Shown here one piece after another: positions 7,801 to 15,598 of a stretch of DNA of 49,547 nucleotides (position 1 is the first letter of the stretch; every line of letters begins with the position of its first letter). A model generated the notes under the pieces. That model was not told the DNA's origin. It searched no databases and saw only the letters and a list, made by a program, of their open reading frames with translations. A program made the position numbers and the translations under genes. Source of the DNA: Clostridium sp. Its GTDB lineage: Bacteria > Bacillota > Clostridia > Clostridiales > Clostridiaceae. The stretch is taken from the NCBI GenBank assembly GCA_031292145.1, contig JARLHR010000141.1, positions 1-49,547 on the forward strand. The letters are read 5' to 3'.

Positions 7801-7932
7801 AGGAATAAGAAAGATACAAATATCACAGAAAGATTAAAGGAATGTGGAAATATACTAGGTATTAAGCTAATTGACCATATAATCATAGGTGATGATCCAT
7901 ATTACAGCCTAAAGGAAAAAGGGATAATCTAA
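7801..7932 (+). pseudogene. radC: C-terminal fragment of a RadC/JAB-domain gene
   Basis: The reading frame gives 43 residues containing '[15 protein letters not shown]' and '[10 protein letters not shown]', the C-terminal signature of RadC (MPN/JAB-like metalloprotein). An in-frame stop lies just before 7801 and no start or N-terminal half is present. The sequence before it is the GC-rich segment, so the 5' part was deleted. RadC-like genes are frequent passengers of SCC and other mobile elements. Confidence 0.75.
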
Positions 7933-7975
7933 AAAATTGTAATAAGCTCAAATAAGAAATGGAGATGTGTAAAAA

Positions 7976-8581
7976 ATGATTATGAATAATAATAACTTTT
8001 CATCAATAATACAAACATTCATGATGAACGAAATAAATTCAGTAATAAATAGATATAGCAATATAGAGGCAAAGAAATTGGAGTATGTAGAAGCTCTAAT
8101 ATCAAAAGTAGATGGTGCATTCAAAGAGGAACTAGTACAAGATTTTGATAAGGCATTGAAATTAGCAACAGAAATTGGGGAAAAACATGTGGACAACTTC
8201 AAAATAAATGTATTTCTGTGGATAAAAAACAATTCTAAATTGGAACTAAATATAAGTGAAGTAATAGAATACATTGAAGAAGCTGAAGAGAATGGATATG
8301 TTCCAATAGATGAAGGTATTATAATCTATAAGAAAAATAGTGATATGACACATTTTGCAAGAAAAAAATTAGAAAATATGCTGGAGCAAGAACGATTTGT
8401 AGATAAACTTTTGGATAAAGATTCACTAATAGAGTACTGGATGAATGGCACTAGCAAAGATGATGTTATACGAGAGCTTGTAAATGGTATTGAAGTAGAA
8501 GAGCTTCTAGACTTTGATTCAAAATTCATAATAGAAAATGAACATGGAGAAGAATATATGTATGCAGAAATAGATTATTAA
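7976..8581 (+). CDS. Uncharacterised 201-residue helical protein
   Basis: A mostly helical, charged protein without membrane segments or a recognised motif. GGAG lies 11 nt before the first ATG. It is followed by a terminator, so it may be its own transcript. Located between the dead radC fragment and the DUF960-like gene; probably part of the element's backbone. Function unknown. Confidence 0.65.
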   Translation: MIMNNNNFSSIIQTFMMNEINSVINRYSNIEAKKLEYVEALISKVDGAFKEELVQDFDKALKLATEIGEKHVDNFKINVFLWIKNNSKLELNISEVIEYIEEAEENGYVPIDEGIIIYKKNSDMTHFARKKLENMLEQERFVDKLLDKDSLIEYWMNGTSKDDVIRELVNGIEVEELLDFDSKFIIENEHGEEYMYAEIDY

Positions 8582-8582
8582 T

Positions 8583-8616
8583 AAGGCTACTTTTCATAGG
8601 AGAGGTAGTCTTTTTT
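8583..8616 (+). terminator. Terminator after the 201-residue protein gene
   Basis: AAGGCTACTTTTC and GGAGAGGTAGTCTT form an imperfect stem around a 3-nt loop, followed by six Ts. Confidence 0.7.
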
Positions 8617-8653
8617 CATATGCCTAAATAAAGTGAAAGAAGAGTGATAAAAA

Positions 8654-8956
8654 ATGTTTAAGCAAGAAAATCGTTATGTAAGCAGACAAGCAAATGAAAT
8701 AGTGCCTGTAGAAATCCAAATTCTAATGTGGAATATGATAGATGAACTAAAATTGAAAATAGAATTGGACTATCTACAAATTTTCAGACTAAAGAAAAAA
8801 GAGGACAGAGTAATAATAGAGCATGAGCAGGAAGTGCCGCCATACAAGGAACAATACGAGTTGCAAGAAGATAATATTTCTATTAAGCATGATATAAAAA
8901 TATATGTAATTGACAGTATAGACTATAGCACGATGATTTTGTCAAGTGAATACTAA
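8654..8956 (+). CDS. DUF960-like protein
   Basis: A 100-residue protein with the pattern I associate with DUF960: an early 'NRYVSRQANEIVP', 'LMWNMID', the central 'ELDYLQIFRL' and 'IEHEQEVPPY'. DUF960 proteins are found beside the recombinase/helicase block of staphylococcal SCC elements and pathogenicity islands; their function is unknown. Its presence supports the SCC-like reading of the island. GAAGAG precedes the ATG at a slightly long distance. Confidence 0.6.
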   Translation: MFKQENRYVSRQANEIVPVEIQILMWNMIDELKLKIELDYLQIFRLKKKEDRVIIEHEQEVPPYKEQYELQEDNISIKHDIKIYVIDSIDYSTMILSSEY

Positions 8957-8971
8957 AAACTGTAATTTATG

Positions 8972-9325
8972 TTATGAATTATCACGTACAACCTTTTTAG
9001 CTTTTAGATAATATAGAAGTTCCTGCTTATCTTCTAAGCTCCAAGAGCTAAAATCATTAAGAAGTTCTAATATAGGAATAAATTCAGTGTCATTATTAGC
9101 AGTATTGTATAGGCTAGTTTTAGACTCTTCAAGAAAATAAGATACTGGAATATCCAAAACACTAGCAATAAGCTTTAACTTTTCTAAGGAAGGATTACCT
9201 CTTCCATTTTCAATATCAGATAAAAAAGATACAGATATTTGATTATTAGTCTTTTCACATAATTGCTTAAGAGAAAGCTTCTTAGATTTTCTACAAGTCT
9301 TTAATTTATCGCCAATCAAACTCAT
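8972..9325 (-). CDS. XRE-family repressor of the element (HTH)
   Basis: A 117-residue protein with an N-terminal Cro/C1-type helix-turn-helix: 'LSLKQLCEKTN' ... 'VSFLSDIENGRGNPSLEKL' (about residues 18-50), followed by a 60-residue helical tail. TAGGAGG precedes the ATG. It faces a second HTH gene across a 158-bp region rich in CCGTA/TACGG sites, the layout of a phage-type switch. It likely represses the element's rightward genes, including replication and recombination. Confidence 0.85.
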   Translation of the reverse strand: MSLIGDKLKTCRKSKKLSLKQLCEKTNNQISVSFLSDIENGRGNPSLEKLKLIASVLDIPVSYFLEESKTSLYNTANNDTEFIPILELLNDFSSWSLEDKQELLYYLKAKKVVRDNS

Positions 9326-9423
9326 AATAACCTCCTATAAAATTCCGTAAATAACGTATATATGAATAGTATAAACAAAACTAAAGAGATTGTAAAATCT
9401 TTGTATTATTGGTCATATACACC

Positions 9424-9445
9424 GTAAAAATACTTGTATTTTTAC
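9424..9445. promoter_or_regulatory. Perfect operator palindrome in the HTH switch
   Basis: Two perfect 10-bp arms GTAAAAATAC and GTATTTTTAC around a TT centre. The second arm overlaps the -35 of the rightward promoter, so binding would block it. Related half sites lie nearby: CCGTAAATAACG around 9344, and CCGTAT (9453-9458) facing ATACGG (9466-9471). Confidence 0.7.
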
Positions 9446-9461
9446 TTAAATACCGTATAAT
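9434..9461 (+). promoter_or_regulatory. Rightward promoter of the HTH switch
   Basis: TTGTAT (9434-9439), 16-bp spacer and a perfect TATAAT (9456-9461), 22 bp before the TTG start of the small HTH gene. Confidence 0.6.
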
Positions 9462-9483
9462 GAAAATACGGGGGGTGGAAATA

Positions 9484-9675
9484 TTGGATAATATAGGTGA
9501 AAAAATAAAGAAAAAGAGGATTGAAAAGAAGTTAAAACAATATGAGGTTGCGAAACTAGCAGATATGTCAAATACGTTCCTATCTGATATTGAAACAGGA
9601 AGGTCAGCACCTGCACTAAAAACATTAGAGAAGATAGCTAAGGCATTGGAAATAGATATCAAAGAATTTTTCTAA
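9484..9675 (+). CDS. Small Cro-like XRE-family HTH protein
   Basis: 63 residues, nearly all helix-turn-helix: 'LKQYEVAKLADMSNTFLSD' followed by IETGRSAPALKTLEKIAKAL. I start at TTG 9484 because GGGGTGG (9472-9478) lies directly upstream; longer readings would run through the promoter and operator. With the divergent repressor it makes a bistable-looking switch; it probably binds the same palindromes. Confidence 0.8.
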   Translation: MDNIGEKIKKKRIEKKLKQYEVAKLADMSNTFLSDIETGRSAPALKTLEKIAKALEIDIKEFF

Positions 9676-9686
9676 AAGGACAAAAG

Positions 9687-9776
9687 ATGTCCAAGCTATT
9701 AAATTACAATAATGCTATCAATCAACTTTCAAAAGAGAAAGTGTTTGAAATACAAAAAGATATTATGGAGGGATAA
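9687..9776 (+). CDS. Possible 29-residue peptide
   Basis: ATG at 9687 behind AAAAGGA, encoding a short helical peptide (MSKLLNYNNAINQLSKEK...). It sits 11 bp after the HTH gene and just before the secreted protein gene at 9782, whose GGAGG lies at its end. It may be a genuine micropeptide or only a coupling frame for the next gene. Confidence 0.35.
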   Translation: MSKLLNYNNAINQLSKEKVFEIQKDIMEG

Positions 9777-9781
9777 TAGTA

Positions 9782-10603
9782 ATGAAAAAGCTAAACTTAA
9801 AAAAGATAATAGTAATGGGATTAATAACAACAAGTATTTTAGGAGTAACTTCAGTAGGAGCTAGTGCTGAATGGAAAAAAGATTCATATGGTTGGTGGTA
9901 TTCAAAAGGAAGTAGCTATTCAACAGGATGGGATAATATTGGTGGTAAATGGTACTATTTTGATGGTAGTGGATATATGAAAACAGGATGGTTTCATGAT
10001 AATAATGGTAGTTGGTACTATTTTAATATTGATGGATCAATGGTTACAACAACAGATATAATTGGTAGCGATATGGTTTTATTTGGTAGTGACGGTGTTT
10101 GGTTAGGTTATGCTAAATCATCAACCACAGATACTCCTGATACTTCATACACATTTGATATGGCTAAAGCTATAGTAAATAAAAATGTTGGGTTTCCTAT
10201 CGGAGAATGTATGGAATATGATGTAACACAAGGAGGTTATAATGGTCGTCCAAAAGAAGATAAAGTATACACACTTGAAATTGGTGGAAAATACTATTCA
10301 TATAGAATAGTAGGAGCAATTGATAAACATACTGGAGAATATGTAGGGTCTGCATATGTATTTGAAAGTGGTTACATCATGGATATGGGATCTAATGTAT
10401 TATTAGGTACTCAAACTAAATTTGATGAAACAACATTCGATATTAGCAATGTTTTACAAACTATCAATACACAAACAACAACTGCAACTAAAACACAAGA
10501 GCAACAAGATCAAGAAGAAATGGACAGAATGATGAATCTACAATATAGAAATGGTCACATGGACGAATATAATAGGTTAATGGCTAAATATGGTAATAAA
10601 TAA
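9782..10603 (+). CDS. Secreted protein with cell-wall-binding repeats
   Basis: 273 residues. An N-terminal signal peptide (KKLNLKKIIVMGLITTS... cleaved near ASA-EW) is followed by about three aromatic cell-wall-binding repeats with the GW/WYYF pattern (residues 30-110), as in choline-binding proteins. A middle domain of about 110 residues with YTLEIGGKYYSYRIVGA is unrecognised; the C-terminus is Thr/Gln-rich and helical. Such repeats hold proteins on the cell surface. A surface protein on an SCC-like element could affect adhesion or phage adsorption, which is speculation. GGAGG lies just before the ATG. Confidence 0.8.
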   Translation: MKKLNLKKIIVMGLITTSILGVTSVGASAEWKKDSYGWWYSKGSSYSTGWDNIGGKWYYFDGSGYMKTGWFHDNNGSWYYFNIDGSMVTTTDIIGSDMVLFGSDGVWLGYAKSSTTDTPDTSYTFDMAKAIVNKNVGFPIGECMEYDVTQGGYNGRPKEDKVYTLEIGGKYYSYRIVGAIDKHTGEYVGSAYVFESGYIMDMGSNVLLGTQTKFDETTFDISNVLQTINTQTTTATKTQEQQDQEEMDRMMNLQYRNGHMDEYNRLMAKYGNK

Positions 10604-10631
10604 AAATGTAAATTAGGTTTGGTGAATATCC

Positions 10632-10772
10632 ATGAGTAATATATTAGAAAAAATAGAGTTATTCAGAAAGTGTGAGTTGTGTCATAAACATATAGCAACT
10701 AAAAGAGTAAGAACTTGTGCAGATAAAAAAATATGGATATGTAAAAAATGCTACAAAATAGTGAAATTCTAA
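10632..10772 (+). CDS. 46-residue protein with two CxxC pairs
   Basis: A small reading frame with GGTGA before its ATG. It encodes a zinc-finger-like protein: 'CELCHKH' then 'CKKCYKIVKF', with basic residues between. It ends 12 bp before the next zinc-ribbon gene, which suggests one small operon. Function unknown; nucleic-acid binding is plausible. Confidence 0.6.
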   Translation: MSNILEKIELFRKCELCHKHIATKRVRTCADKKIWICKKCYKIVKF

Positions 10773-10784
10773 GGAGGAATCGCA

Positions 10785-10988
10785 ATGAACGGTCAAAAAT
10801 GTGCTAACTGTGGTTATAAAATGTCAAGTGGAGAATCTATATTTTCAAGTTTAGGGAAATTGCTGGGAGATATAGTAGAAAGAATCCCACAACAAAATGC
10901 AACAGGAACAAATACACTATCTAATGCTACAAGGTTGAAATGCCCTAAATGTGGAGAAGTAGGACGATGGATAAGAGATGATGAATAA
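10785..10988 (+). CDS. 67-residue zinc-ribbon protein
   Basis: Two CxxC knuckles, 'CANCGYKMSSGE' at the N-terminus and 'CPKCGEVGRWIRD' at the C-terminus, separated by about 45 residues. AAGGAGG precedes the ATG. It is the second of two consecutive small zinc-binding proteins and is closed by a terminator at 11027-11062. No specific family recognised. Confidence 0.7.
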   Translation: MNGQKCANCGYKMSSGESIFSSLGKLLGDIVERIPQQNATGTNTLSNATRLKCPKCGEVGRWIRDDE

Positions 10989-11026
10989 AAGTCTAAGGTA
11001 AAATTAAATATATATTATATAAATAA

Positions 11027-11064
11027 AAGAACTCTTTAGGATAAATCTTAAAGGGTTCTTTTGC
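11027..11064 (+). terminator. Terminator after the zinc-ribbon gene
   Basis: AAGAACTCTTTA (11027-11038) pairs with TAAAGGGTTCTT (11049-11060), then TTTTG. Confidence 0.8.
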
Positions 11065-11099
11065 ATTAAGAAAAATATTAATCAATAGGAGCTGGAAAG

Positions 11100-11243
11100 A
11101 TGAAGAATATAGTTATCATAATACAAATAGCAATTTTAATTTTAGATTTGATTAGAGAGGGGCTTTCAGAAGGTGAAATAATAGTGGCTGTAATGGATAT
11201 GTTTGAAGGTGTAACAGAGGAAGTTATAAGAAAATTTTTGTAG
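11100..11243 (+). CDS. 47-residue protein with a hydrophobic N-terminus
   Basis: ATG at 11100 behind TAGGAG. The first 17 residues (KNIVIIIQIAILILDLI) could form one membrane helix; the rest is an acidic amphipathic helix. It sits between two strong terminators, so it is probably its own transcript. Toxin-like small membrane proteins look like this, but there is no further evidence. Confidence 0.5.
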   Translation: MKNIVIIIQIAILILDLIREGLSEGEIIVAVMDMFEGVTEEVIRKFL

Positions 11244-11251
11244 GAAATAAG

Positions 11252-11281
11252 AAAAGATAGGATTCCTATCTTTTTTTTTTA
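11252..11281 (+). terminator. Strong terminator after the 47-residue gene
   Basis: AAAAGATAGG (11252-11261), 3-nt loop and CCTATCTTTT (11265-11274), running straight into eleven Ts (11271-11281). Confidence 0.9.
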
Positions 11282-11326
11282 GTATAATTATATTAGAGAA
11301 AATAATAAACTAAAGGAGAAAAAAGC

Positions 11327-12250
11327 ATGGATTCAAAAGATTATGTTTCATTAAATAGTATAATAAGTTATTTGTACAGAGAAAAGAAAAAAATTAATAA
11401 CATTGATTATCAAGACACTAAATATAGAAATTTTGTTAAAGAATATAAACTTAAAATAAAAGAATTATGTGAGGCACTTGATATTGATTTACAGTTATAT
11501 AAAGAAGATGATGAATTATACAATATACCATATATATTAGGTGAAATATTAAAAATATATCTTAAACAAGATGGAAAAAAGGGTAGTATTATAAGCAATA
11601 TAAAAAATAAAAACTTTGAGAAAATCACATATGAAGAAAAAATAAAATTTATTGATAAATTTGCAGAAGAATTAAAAGACCAACTTAATGATAATGAAAT
11701 TATTTCAGTGGTAGAATGGTTAAAAAATAATTTAAAAGTTAAAGGTAAATTTAATGAGGACATAAAAGAATTAGCAGAAGGTACAAAAATAGTTGTTAAT
11801 AATTTTATTGATGCACTTGTTGCTAAAATAACAGGAGTTAAAGAAACAGATGGGGTAGCATTTTTTAATCAATATAGAATGATAGATTTGGAAAAAATAG
11901 ATGAGAAGATTTCTGTTGAAGAATTAGTGGAAAAACTTAAATATAATAAAATACCACATAAAGAAACATTAACATTTGATGATAAGGAAGTATTAGTTGA
12001 TTATTTAAAGTATTGGATTATAAATAATATGTCAGATTTCTTACACATAGTTAATGCATTCTCAGAATTAAGAGAAGAGGATTCATCAGAACATTCTCAG
12101 AAAGACTATAAAGATAGTGGGGAACTATTGAAGGAATCAATTAATGATTATAAAGATATGATTAAAGAACAGCTAATACCTAAAAAGCTTCCACCTGATA
12201 ATATTGATAAAATAATGGATGAACTACGAAAAAATTTTCTAAAAGAATAG
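11327..12250 (+). CDS. Uncharacterised 307-residue protein
   Basis: A highly charged, mostly helical, Lys/Asp/Glu-rich protein. AAAGGAG precedes the ATG. No catalytic motif or membrane segment is visible. It has its own terminator and sits between small element genes and the replication block. Because its composition and placement resemble other accessory genes of this element, it is probably cargo; function unknown. Confidence 0.65.
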   Translation: MDSKDYVSLNSIISYLYREKKKINNIDYQDTKYRNFVKEYKLKIKELCEALDIDLQLYKEDDELYNIPYILGEILKIYLKQDGKKGSIISNIKNKNFEKITYEEKIKFIDKFAEELKDQLNDNEIISVVEWLKNNLKVKGKFNEDIKELAEGTKIVVNNFIDALVAKITGVKETDGVAFFNQYRMIDLEKIDEKISVEELVEKLKYNKIPHKETLTFDDKEVLVDYLKYWIINNMSDFLHIVNAFSELREEDSSEHSQKDYKDSGELLKESINDYKDMIKEQLIPKKLPPDNIDKIMDELRKNFLKE

Positions 12251-12274
12251 AATAGAATAGAATTTAATTTTGTG

Positions 12275-12306
12275 ATACCTGCTGACTTAGTGGGTATTTT
12301 TTTTTA
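12275..12306 (+). terminator. Terminator after the 307-residue protein gene
   Basis: ATACCTGCT (12275-12283) and AGTGGGTAT (12289-12297) pair with two wobbles around GACTT, followed by nine Ts. Confidence 0.8.
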
Positions 12307-12413
12307 TATTATACACTGATAGTAAGGGTAATAAAAATATTGTAAGATACATATATCACGTGAGAAAAAAACAAATGCATTTGTTAATTTTAGTATTAGG
12401 AGATGTGTAAGAT

Positions 12414-12836
12414 ATGACAAAGAAGAAATTTTTATTTAATCCAGAGCAATTATCACAAATAATCGGAGCAGGAGAATATGCTGTAACTTTCAAAGACTTT
12501 AACGTAATAGATCCAGTAGAAATAAAAGGTCGTGAGGTTCAAAGATTGCATACAGTATTTAAGGCTGATGAAAATATTGATATTCATCATAATATGTTGA
12601 TGCTTCCAGGCAGAAAGTATCTTCCATCACAATTAATATATGCTATCACAGGTGAATATAGTCCATGTGATATTGCTGATTTAATTGGATATCGAGTTGT
12701 GGTAAATATTGCACATAAGACAGGCGAAGATGGAACAGTATATAGCAATATAGATGCGATATATCCTTGTGATGATGAAGAAGATGTTGTTGATGAAGAC
12801 TTCGAAGAAGAAATTGTTGATGAAATCGACGTATAA
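12414..12836 (+). CDS. Small acidic-tailed protein of the replication module (possible ssDNA-binding)
   Basis: A 140-residue protein with a beta-rich body ('RKYLPSQLIYAITGEYSP', 'DLIGYRVVVNIAHKTGEDG') and a strongly acidic tail (DDEEDVVDEDFEEE...). An acidic C-terminal tail after a compact beta domain is typical of single-strand binding proteins. In SCC elements small ssDNA-binding proteins stand next to the Cch helicase, as here, 75 bp before it. No clear OB-fold signature can be identified by eye, so the role is inferred. GGAGATG precedes the ATG. Confidence 0.55.
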   Translation: MTKKKFLFNPEQLSQIIGAGEYAVTFKDFNVIDPVEIKGREVQRLHTVFKADENIDIHHNMLMLPGRKYLPSQLIYAITGEYSPCDIADLIGYRVVVNIAHKTGEDGTVYSNIDAIYPCDDEEDVVDEDFEEEIVDEIDV

Positions 12837-12852
12837 ATATTGATAAATCTAA

Positions 12853-12890
12853 GGAGGTTGAATTAATCTTCTTAGATTATATCAACCTCC
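12853..12890 (+). other. Hairpin between two replication-module genes
   Basis: GGAGGTTGA (12853-12861) and TCAACCTCC (12882-12890), with AATCT/AGATT continuing the stem inside. There is no T-tract, so it is more likely an RNA processing, stabilising or translation-control structure than a terminator. It contains an SD-like sequence in its 5' arm. Similar hairpins follow two later genes (15535 and 16028). Confidence 0.6.
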
Positions 12891-12911
12891 ATAAAGTAGG
12901 AGGTCAAATAA

Positions 12912-14681
12912 ATGCTAAACATAACTGAAAAAGACTTACAAAATGGAAGGAAATATAAAGTCCAAAGTAATAAAGAATTGTCAGATAAGGGCTTATATTT
13001 ATTAAGTAAACAAGAAGATGGAAGTATAGAAAAACAAAAGATTTGTGAACCAATATTTGTTCCAAAAACAATTGAAAACATAGATAGTGGTGAACATTTC
13101 ATGATACTTGTAAGTAAAATTAAGGGAACATATAGAAAGGAAAAATACTCAAGAGAAATACTCATACCATCAAAGTTACTTGCACTAGTAAGGTATGGAG
13201 TAGATATTCCAGCAGAATTTGAAAAATTACTATCAAGATATTTATCTAATCAGTCAAATAATGTGCCTCATAGTCTTGTCTATAATAAGGTTGGTTGGAA
13301 TCTAGGTAAAAATGAAGAATTGCAATTTAGACTTGATAATTTAATAAGTAATAATGCTAGTGTTATAGCTACAAATGATGTAGATACATTAAAGTTTAAT
13401 GTGAGTTGTAAAGGAAGCCTTAAAAATTGGATTAATATGTATGGTAATGAGGTTCAAGGTAACACAGCATTAGAAACTATGATATGTATAAGTTTTTCAG
13501 CTGTAATAGTTGGATATTTGAATATAACTAATAAGGATGTAGATACGATAATAATTCACCTAGCAGGTAAAAGTACTACAGGAAAAACTACTGGAAGTAA
13601 GTTAGCTTTATCACCTTTTGGATTGCCAGACATAAAAAATAAAGGATTATTAAGAACTTGGAATGCTACAACTAATGCAATGATAAATTCATTGGGAGGA
13701 AATTTTGGAGTACCTATAGCATTTGATGAATTATCTATGGTAAATCAAAATACTATAACTAAAGAATTGTATACGATAGCATCCGGGTTGGAAAAAGCAC
13801 GTCTAAATGATGCAATAGCTCAAAGAAATCAGCAAACATGGGCTACAACAATAATTTCTACAGGTGAGCAATCTATATTTGAAAGAACTAATAACAATGC
13901 TGGGTTAAGAGTAAGAGCAATATCATTTGAGGGTGTAGGATGGACAAAATCAGCAGAAAATGCAGAAAACATAAAAAAAGCAATAAATGAAAACTATGGA
14001 TATCCAGGTGTTGAATTTGTAAAATACATCTTTGAGAAAGGCTTTGAAATAATAGACAGTAAGTTTGAATTTTGGAGAAATAGATCGTTAGAAGTAATGC
14101 CAGAAAGTGAGTTCAAAGACAGAATAGCTAATAAGTTTGCAACAATATTAACTGCAGGAGATATCGCAAATGAAGCTTTAGAGCTAAATATAGACTTAGA
14201 CGGAGTACTAAATTTCCTAAGTGAAAATGAGGCTGAAAATATTAAAGAAAGAGATTTTGCAGAAAAAGCATTCAATGATATGGTACAAGTTATAATTCAA
14301 AACATATCTAAATTCAAAACAAGTGATAGCTATTCAACACCTAGTAACTGTTGGGGAAGAATTGAAAATGGTGCTGGATATTATCAAGTAATGGTGCTTC
14401 AAAATGTTCTAAAAAATAAGATAAGAGAATTGAATAATGAAGATCCTAAGATTGTAATCAAAGAATGGAAAGCTAAAGGCTATCTAGTAAGTGAAGGTGA
14501 TAGATCAACTATACGCAGACGTGTATTCACAAAAGACGAACAACAACAAAGAAAGGAATCTTTAGGAAAAACAAAAGTATCTAAGGACAATTTGGCTGAT
14601 ACAGTATATATTCTAAAAGTTCCAAGACAATATCTAGAAAAATATTTAACATCTAATACATTTCCAAAACCCGTTTCATAA
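12912..14681 (+). CDS. DUF927-family helicase-like protein (SCC Cch-like)
   Basis: A 589-residue protein with a P-loop 'HLAGKSTTGKTTGSKLA' near residue 220 and a following ATPase core including 'IAFDELSMVNQNTITKEL'. This is the DUF927 arrangement found in the Cch proteins of staphylococcal SCC elements, where related enzymes are MCM-like self-loading helicases. It would unwind DNA for replication of the excised element. Shine-Dalgarno AGGAGG lies just before the ATG. It is preceded by the acidic-tailed small gene and followed by a GC-rich segment that may be an origin. Winged-helix-like C-terminal 'TIRRRVFTKDEQQQR'. Confidence 0.8.
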   Translation: MLNITEKDLQNGRKYKVQSNKELSDKGLYLLSKQEDGSIEKQKICEPIFVPKTIENIDSGEHFMILVSKIKGTYRKEKYSREILIPSKLLALVRYGVDIPAEFEKLLSRYLSNQSNNVPHSLVYNKVGWNLGKNEELQFRLDNLISNNASVIATNDVDTLKFNVSCKGSLKNWINMYGNEVQGNTALETMICISFSAVIVGYLNITNKDVDTIIIHLAGKSTTGKTTGSKLALSPFGLPDIKNKGLLRTWNATTNAMINSLGGNFGVPIAFDELSMVNQNTITKELYTIASGLEKARLNDAIAQRNQQTWATTIISTGEQSIFERTNNNAGLRVRAISFEGVGWTKSAENAENIKKAINENYGYPGVEFVKYIFEKGFEIIDSKFEFWRNRSLEVMPESEFKDRIANKFATILTAGDIANEALELNIDLDGVLNFLSENEAENIKERDFAEKAFNDMVQVIIQNISKFKTSDSYSTPSNCWGRIENGAGYYQVMVLQNVLKNKIRELNNEDPKIVIKEWKAKGYLVSEGDRSTIRRRVFTKDEQQQRKESLGKTKVSKDNLADTVYILKVPRQYLEKYLTSNTFPKPVS

Positions 14682-14686
14682 GGCGT

Positions 14687-14912
14687 ACCGGGAAGAAATT
14701 CCCGGTGCTAAACCTAGAGGAATAAAGGAAACCTCCGTAAAATCCGAAAATCCGATATAAAAAAGTCTATCTAAAAAGCTTTTTTTTGAAGAGTAACTCT
14801 AAAAATGGGACATAGATTTCTATCGGGGAACCGGTTTTTTCGGATAACATTAGTAATATCAAGCCTTTGAGGACGGGAGCGAAGAAAGCAAGAACGGAGC
14901 TACCGGAGTCTA
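14687..14912 (+). other. GC-rich structured segment, copy 2
   Basis: Non-coding and GC-richer than its neighbours. ACCGGGAA (14687-14694) pairs with TTCCCGGT (14699-14706). Blocks shared with the segment at 7538-7790 are AAACCTAG, the CCG-n-AAA repeats at 14732-14754, AAAAGCTTTTTT, and TAGTAATATCAA at 14851-14862. The same C-rich then G-rich order is seen. Position right after the helicase gene fits an origin or ssi site, but a cis-acting RNA is equally possible. Confidence 0.55.
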
Positions 14913-14952
14913 ACTATAAAATATCGGTATAAAATTGAAAGGATGAAGTAAT

Positions 14953-15522
14953 ATGTCAGTAAAAAGAAGAATACAACCAGAAAATAATATGAATGGAGAA
15001 GTGGTAAACATGGATAAAAACATACAAGAAACAAATGTACAAGCAGAAGAAATAGTAACAGAAGGACAAGCTCCAGAAGCAACTATAACAGAAAATACAG
15101 AAGAAACTGCAACAATAGACGAAGCCAATGTAACTGAAATAGTAAGGAATGCAACTCCATGTTCGGCTAAAAATATCATAAGAGCAACTTCTAATAAAGG
15201 AGGTTTCTCAGTAGTAAAAGCCCAATCAGGCAATAGGGCTACAATTGCAAAACAAGGATATGAGCATCTAGGAAAGCCACGCGCATTGCAATTTGCATTC
15301 ACTGATACAAGTGTAATAATTGGAGCTAATTTACCTAATAACAATAATGATTTTAATGTAAAAGATAGCAATGGAAAAGCAATTGTATACTCAACACCGC
15401 TGGTAAGAGAAATTGCAGAAGCATTTGAGCTAGATTTCGATAACAGAACGTCCATGACTTTTGGAGATATCCAATACACTAATAGCGAAAACTCACCAGT
15501 AATAATAGTAAAAATCAAGTAA
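14953..15522 (+). CDS. Uncharacterised 189-residue protein with disordered N-terminus
   Basis: The first 70 residues are rich in Glu, Thr, Asn and Ala and probably disordered; the C-terminal 110 residues look folded (GFSVVKAQSGNRATIAKQGY, ... FTDTSVIIGANLP). AAAGGATG precedes the ATG. It lies between the helicase and the recombinase and is followed by a strong hairpin (15535-15561). No family recognised; a DNA-transaction role is suggested only by position. Confidence 0.65.
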   Translation: MSVKRRIQPENNMNGEVVNMDKNIQETNVQAEEIVTEGQAPEATITENTEETATIDEANVTEIVRNATPCSAKNIIRATSNKGGFSVVKAQSGNRATIAKQGYEHLGKPRALQFAFTDTSVIIGANLPNNNNDFNVKDSNGKAIVYSTPLVREIAEAFELDFDNRTSMTFGDIQYTNSENSPVIIVKIK

Positions 15523-15534
15523 TGCCAATAACAA

Positions 15535-15561
15535 GTCTTGGAGGAACAAAACCTCCAAGAC
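15535..15561 (+). other. Hairpin after the 189-residue protein gene
   Basis: GTCTTGGAGG (15535-15544) and CCTCCAAGAC (15552-15561) form a perfect 10-bp stem around a 7-nt loop. There is only a short A-rich stretch after it, no T-tract. The stem sequence is nearly repeated at 16028-16058. Confidence 0.65.
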
Positions 15562-15598
15562 GATAAAAACAAATCTAAGTGATAAGGAGTTTTGTGTA

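Noticed and set aside
12246-12262. Short tandem repeat GAATA x3-4
   Set aside because: Simple AT-rich microsatellite after a stop codon; no likely function.
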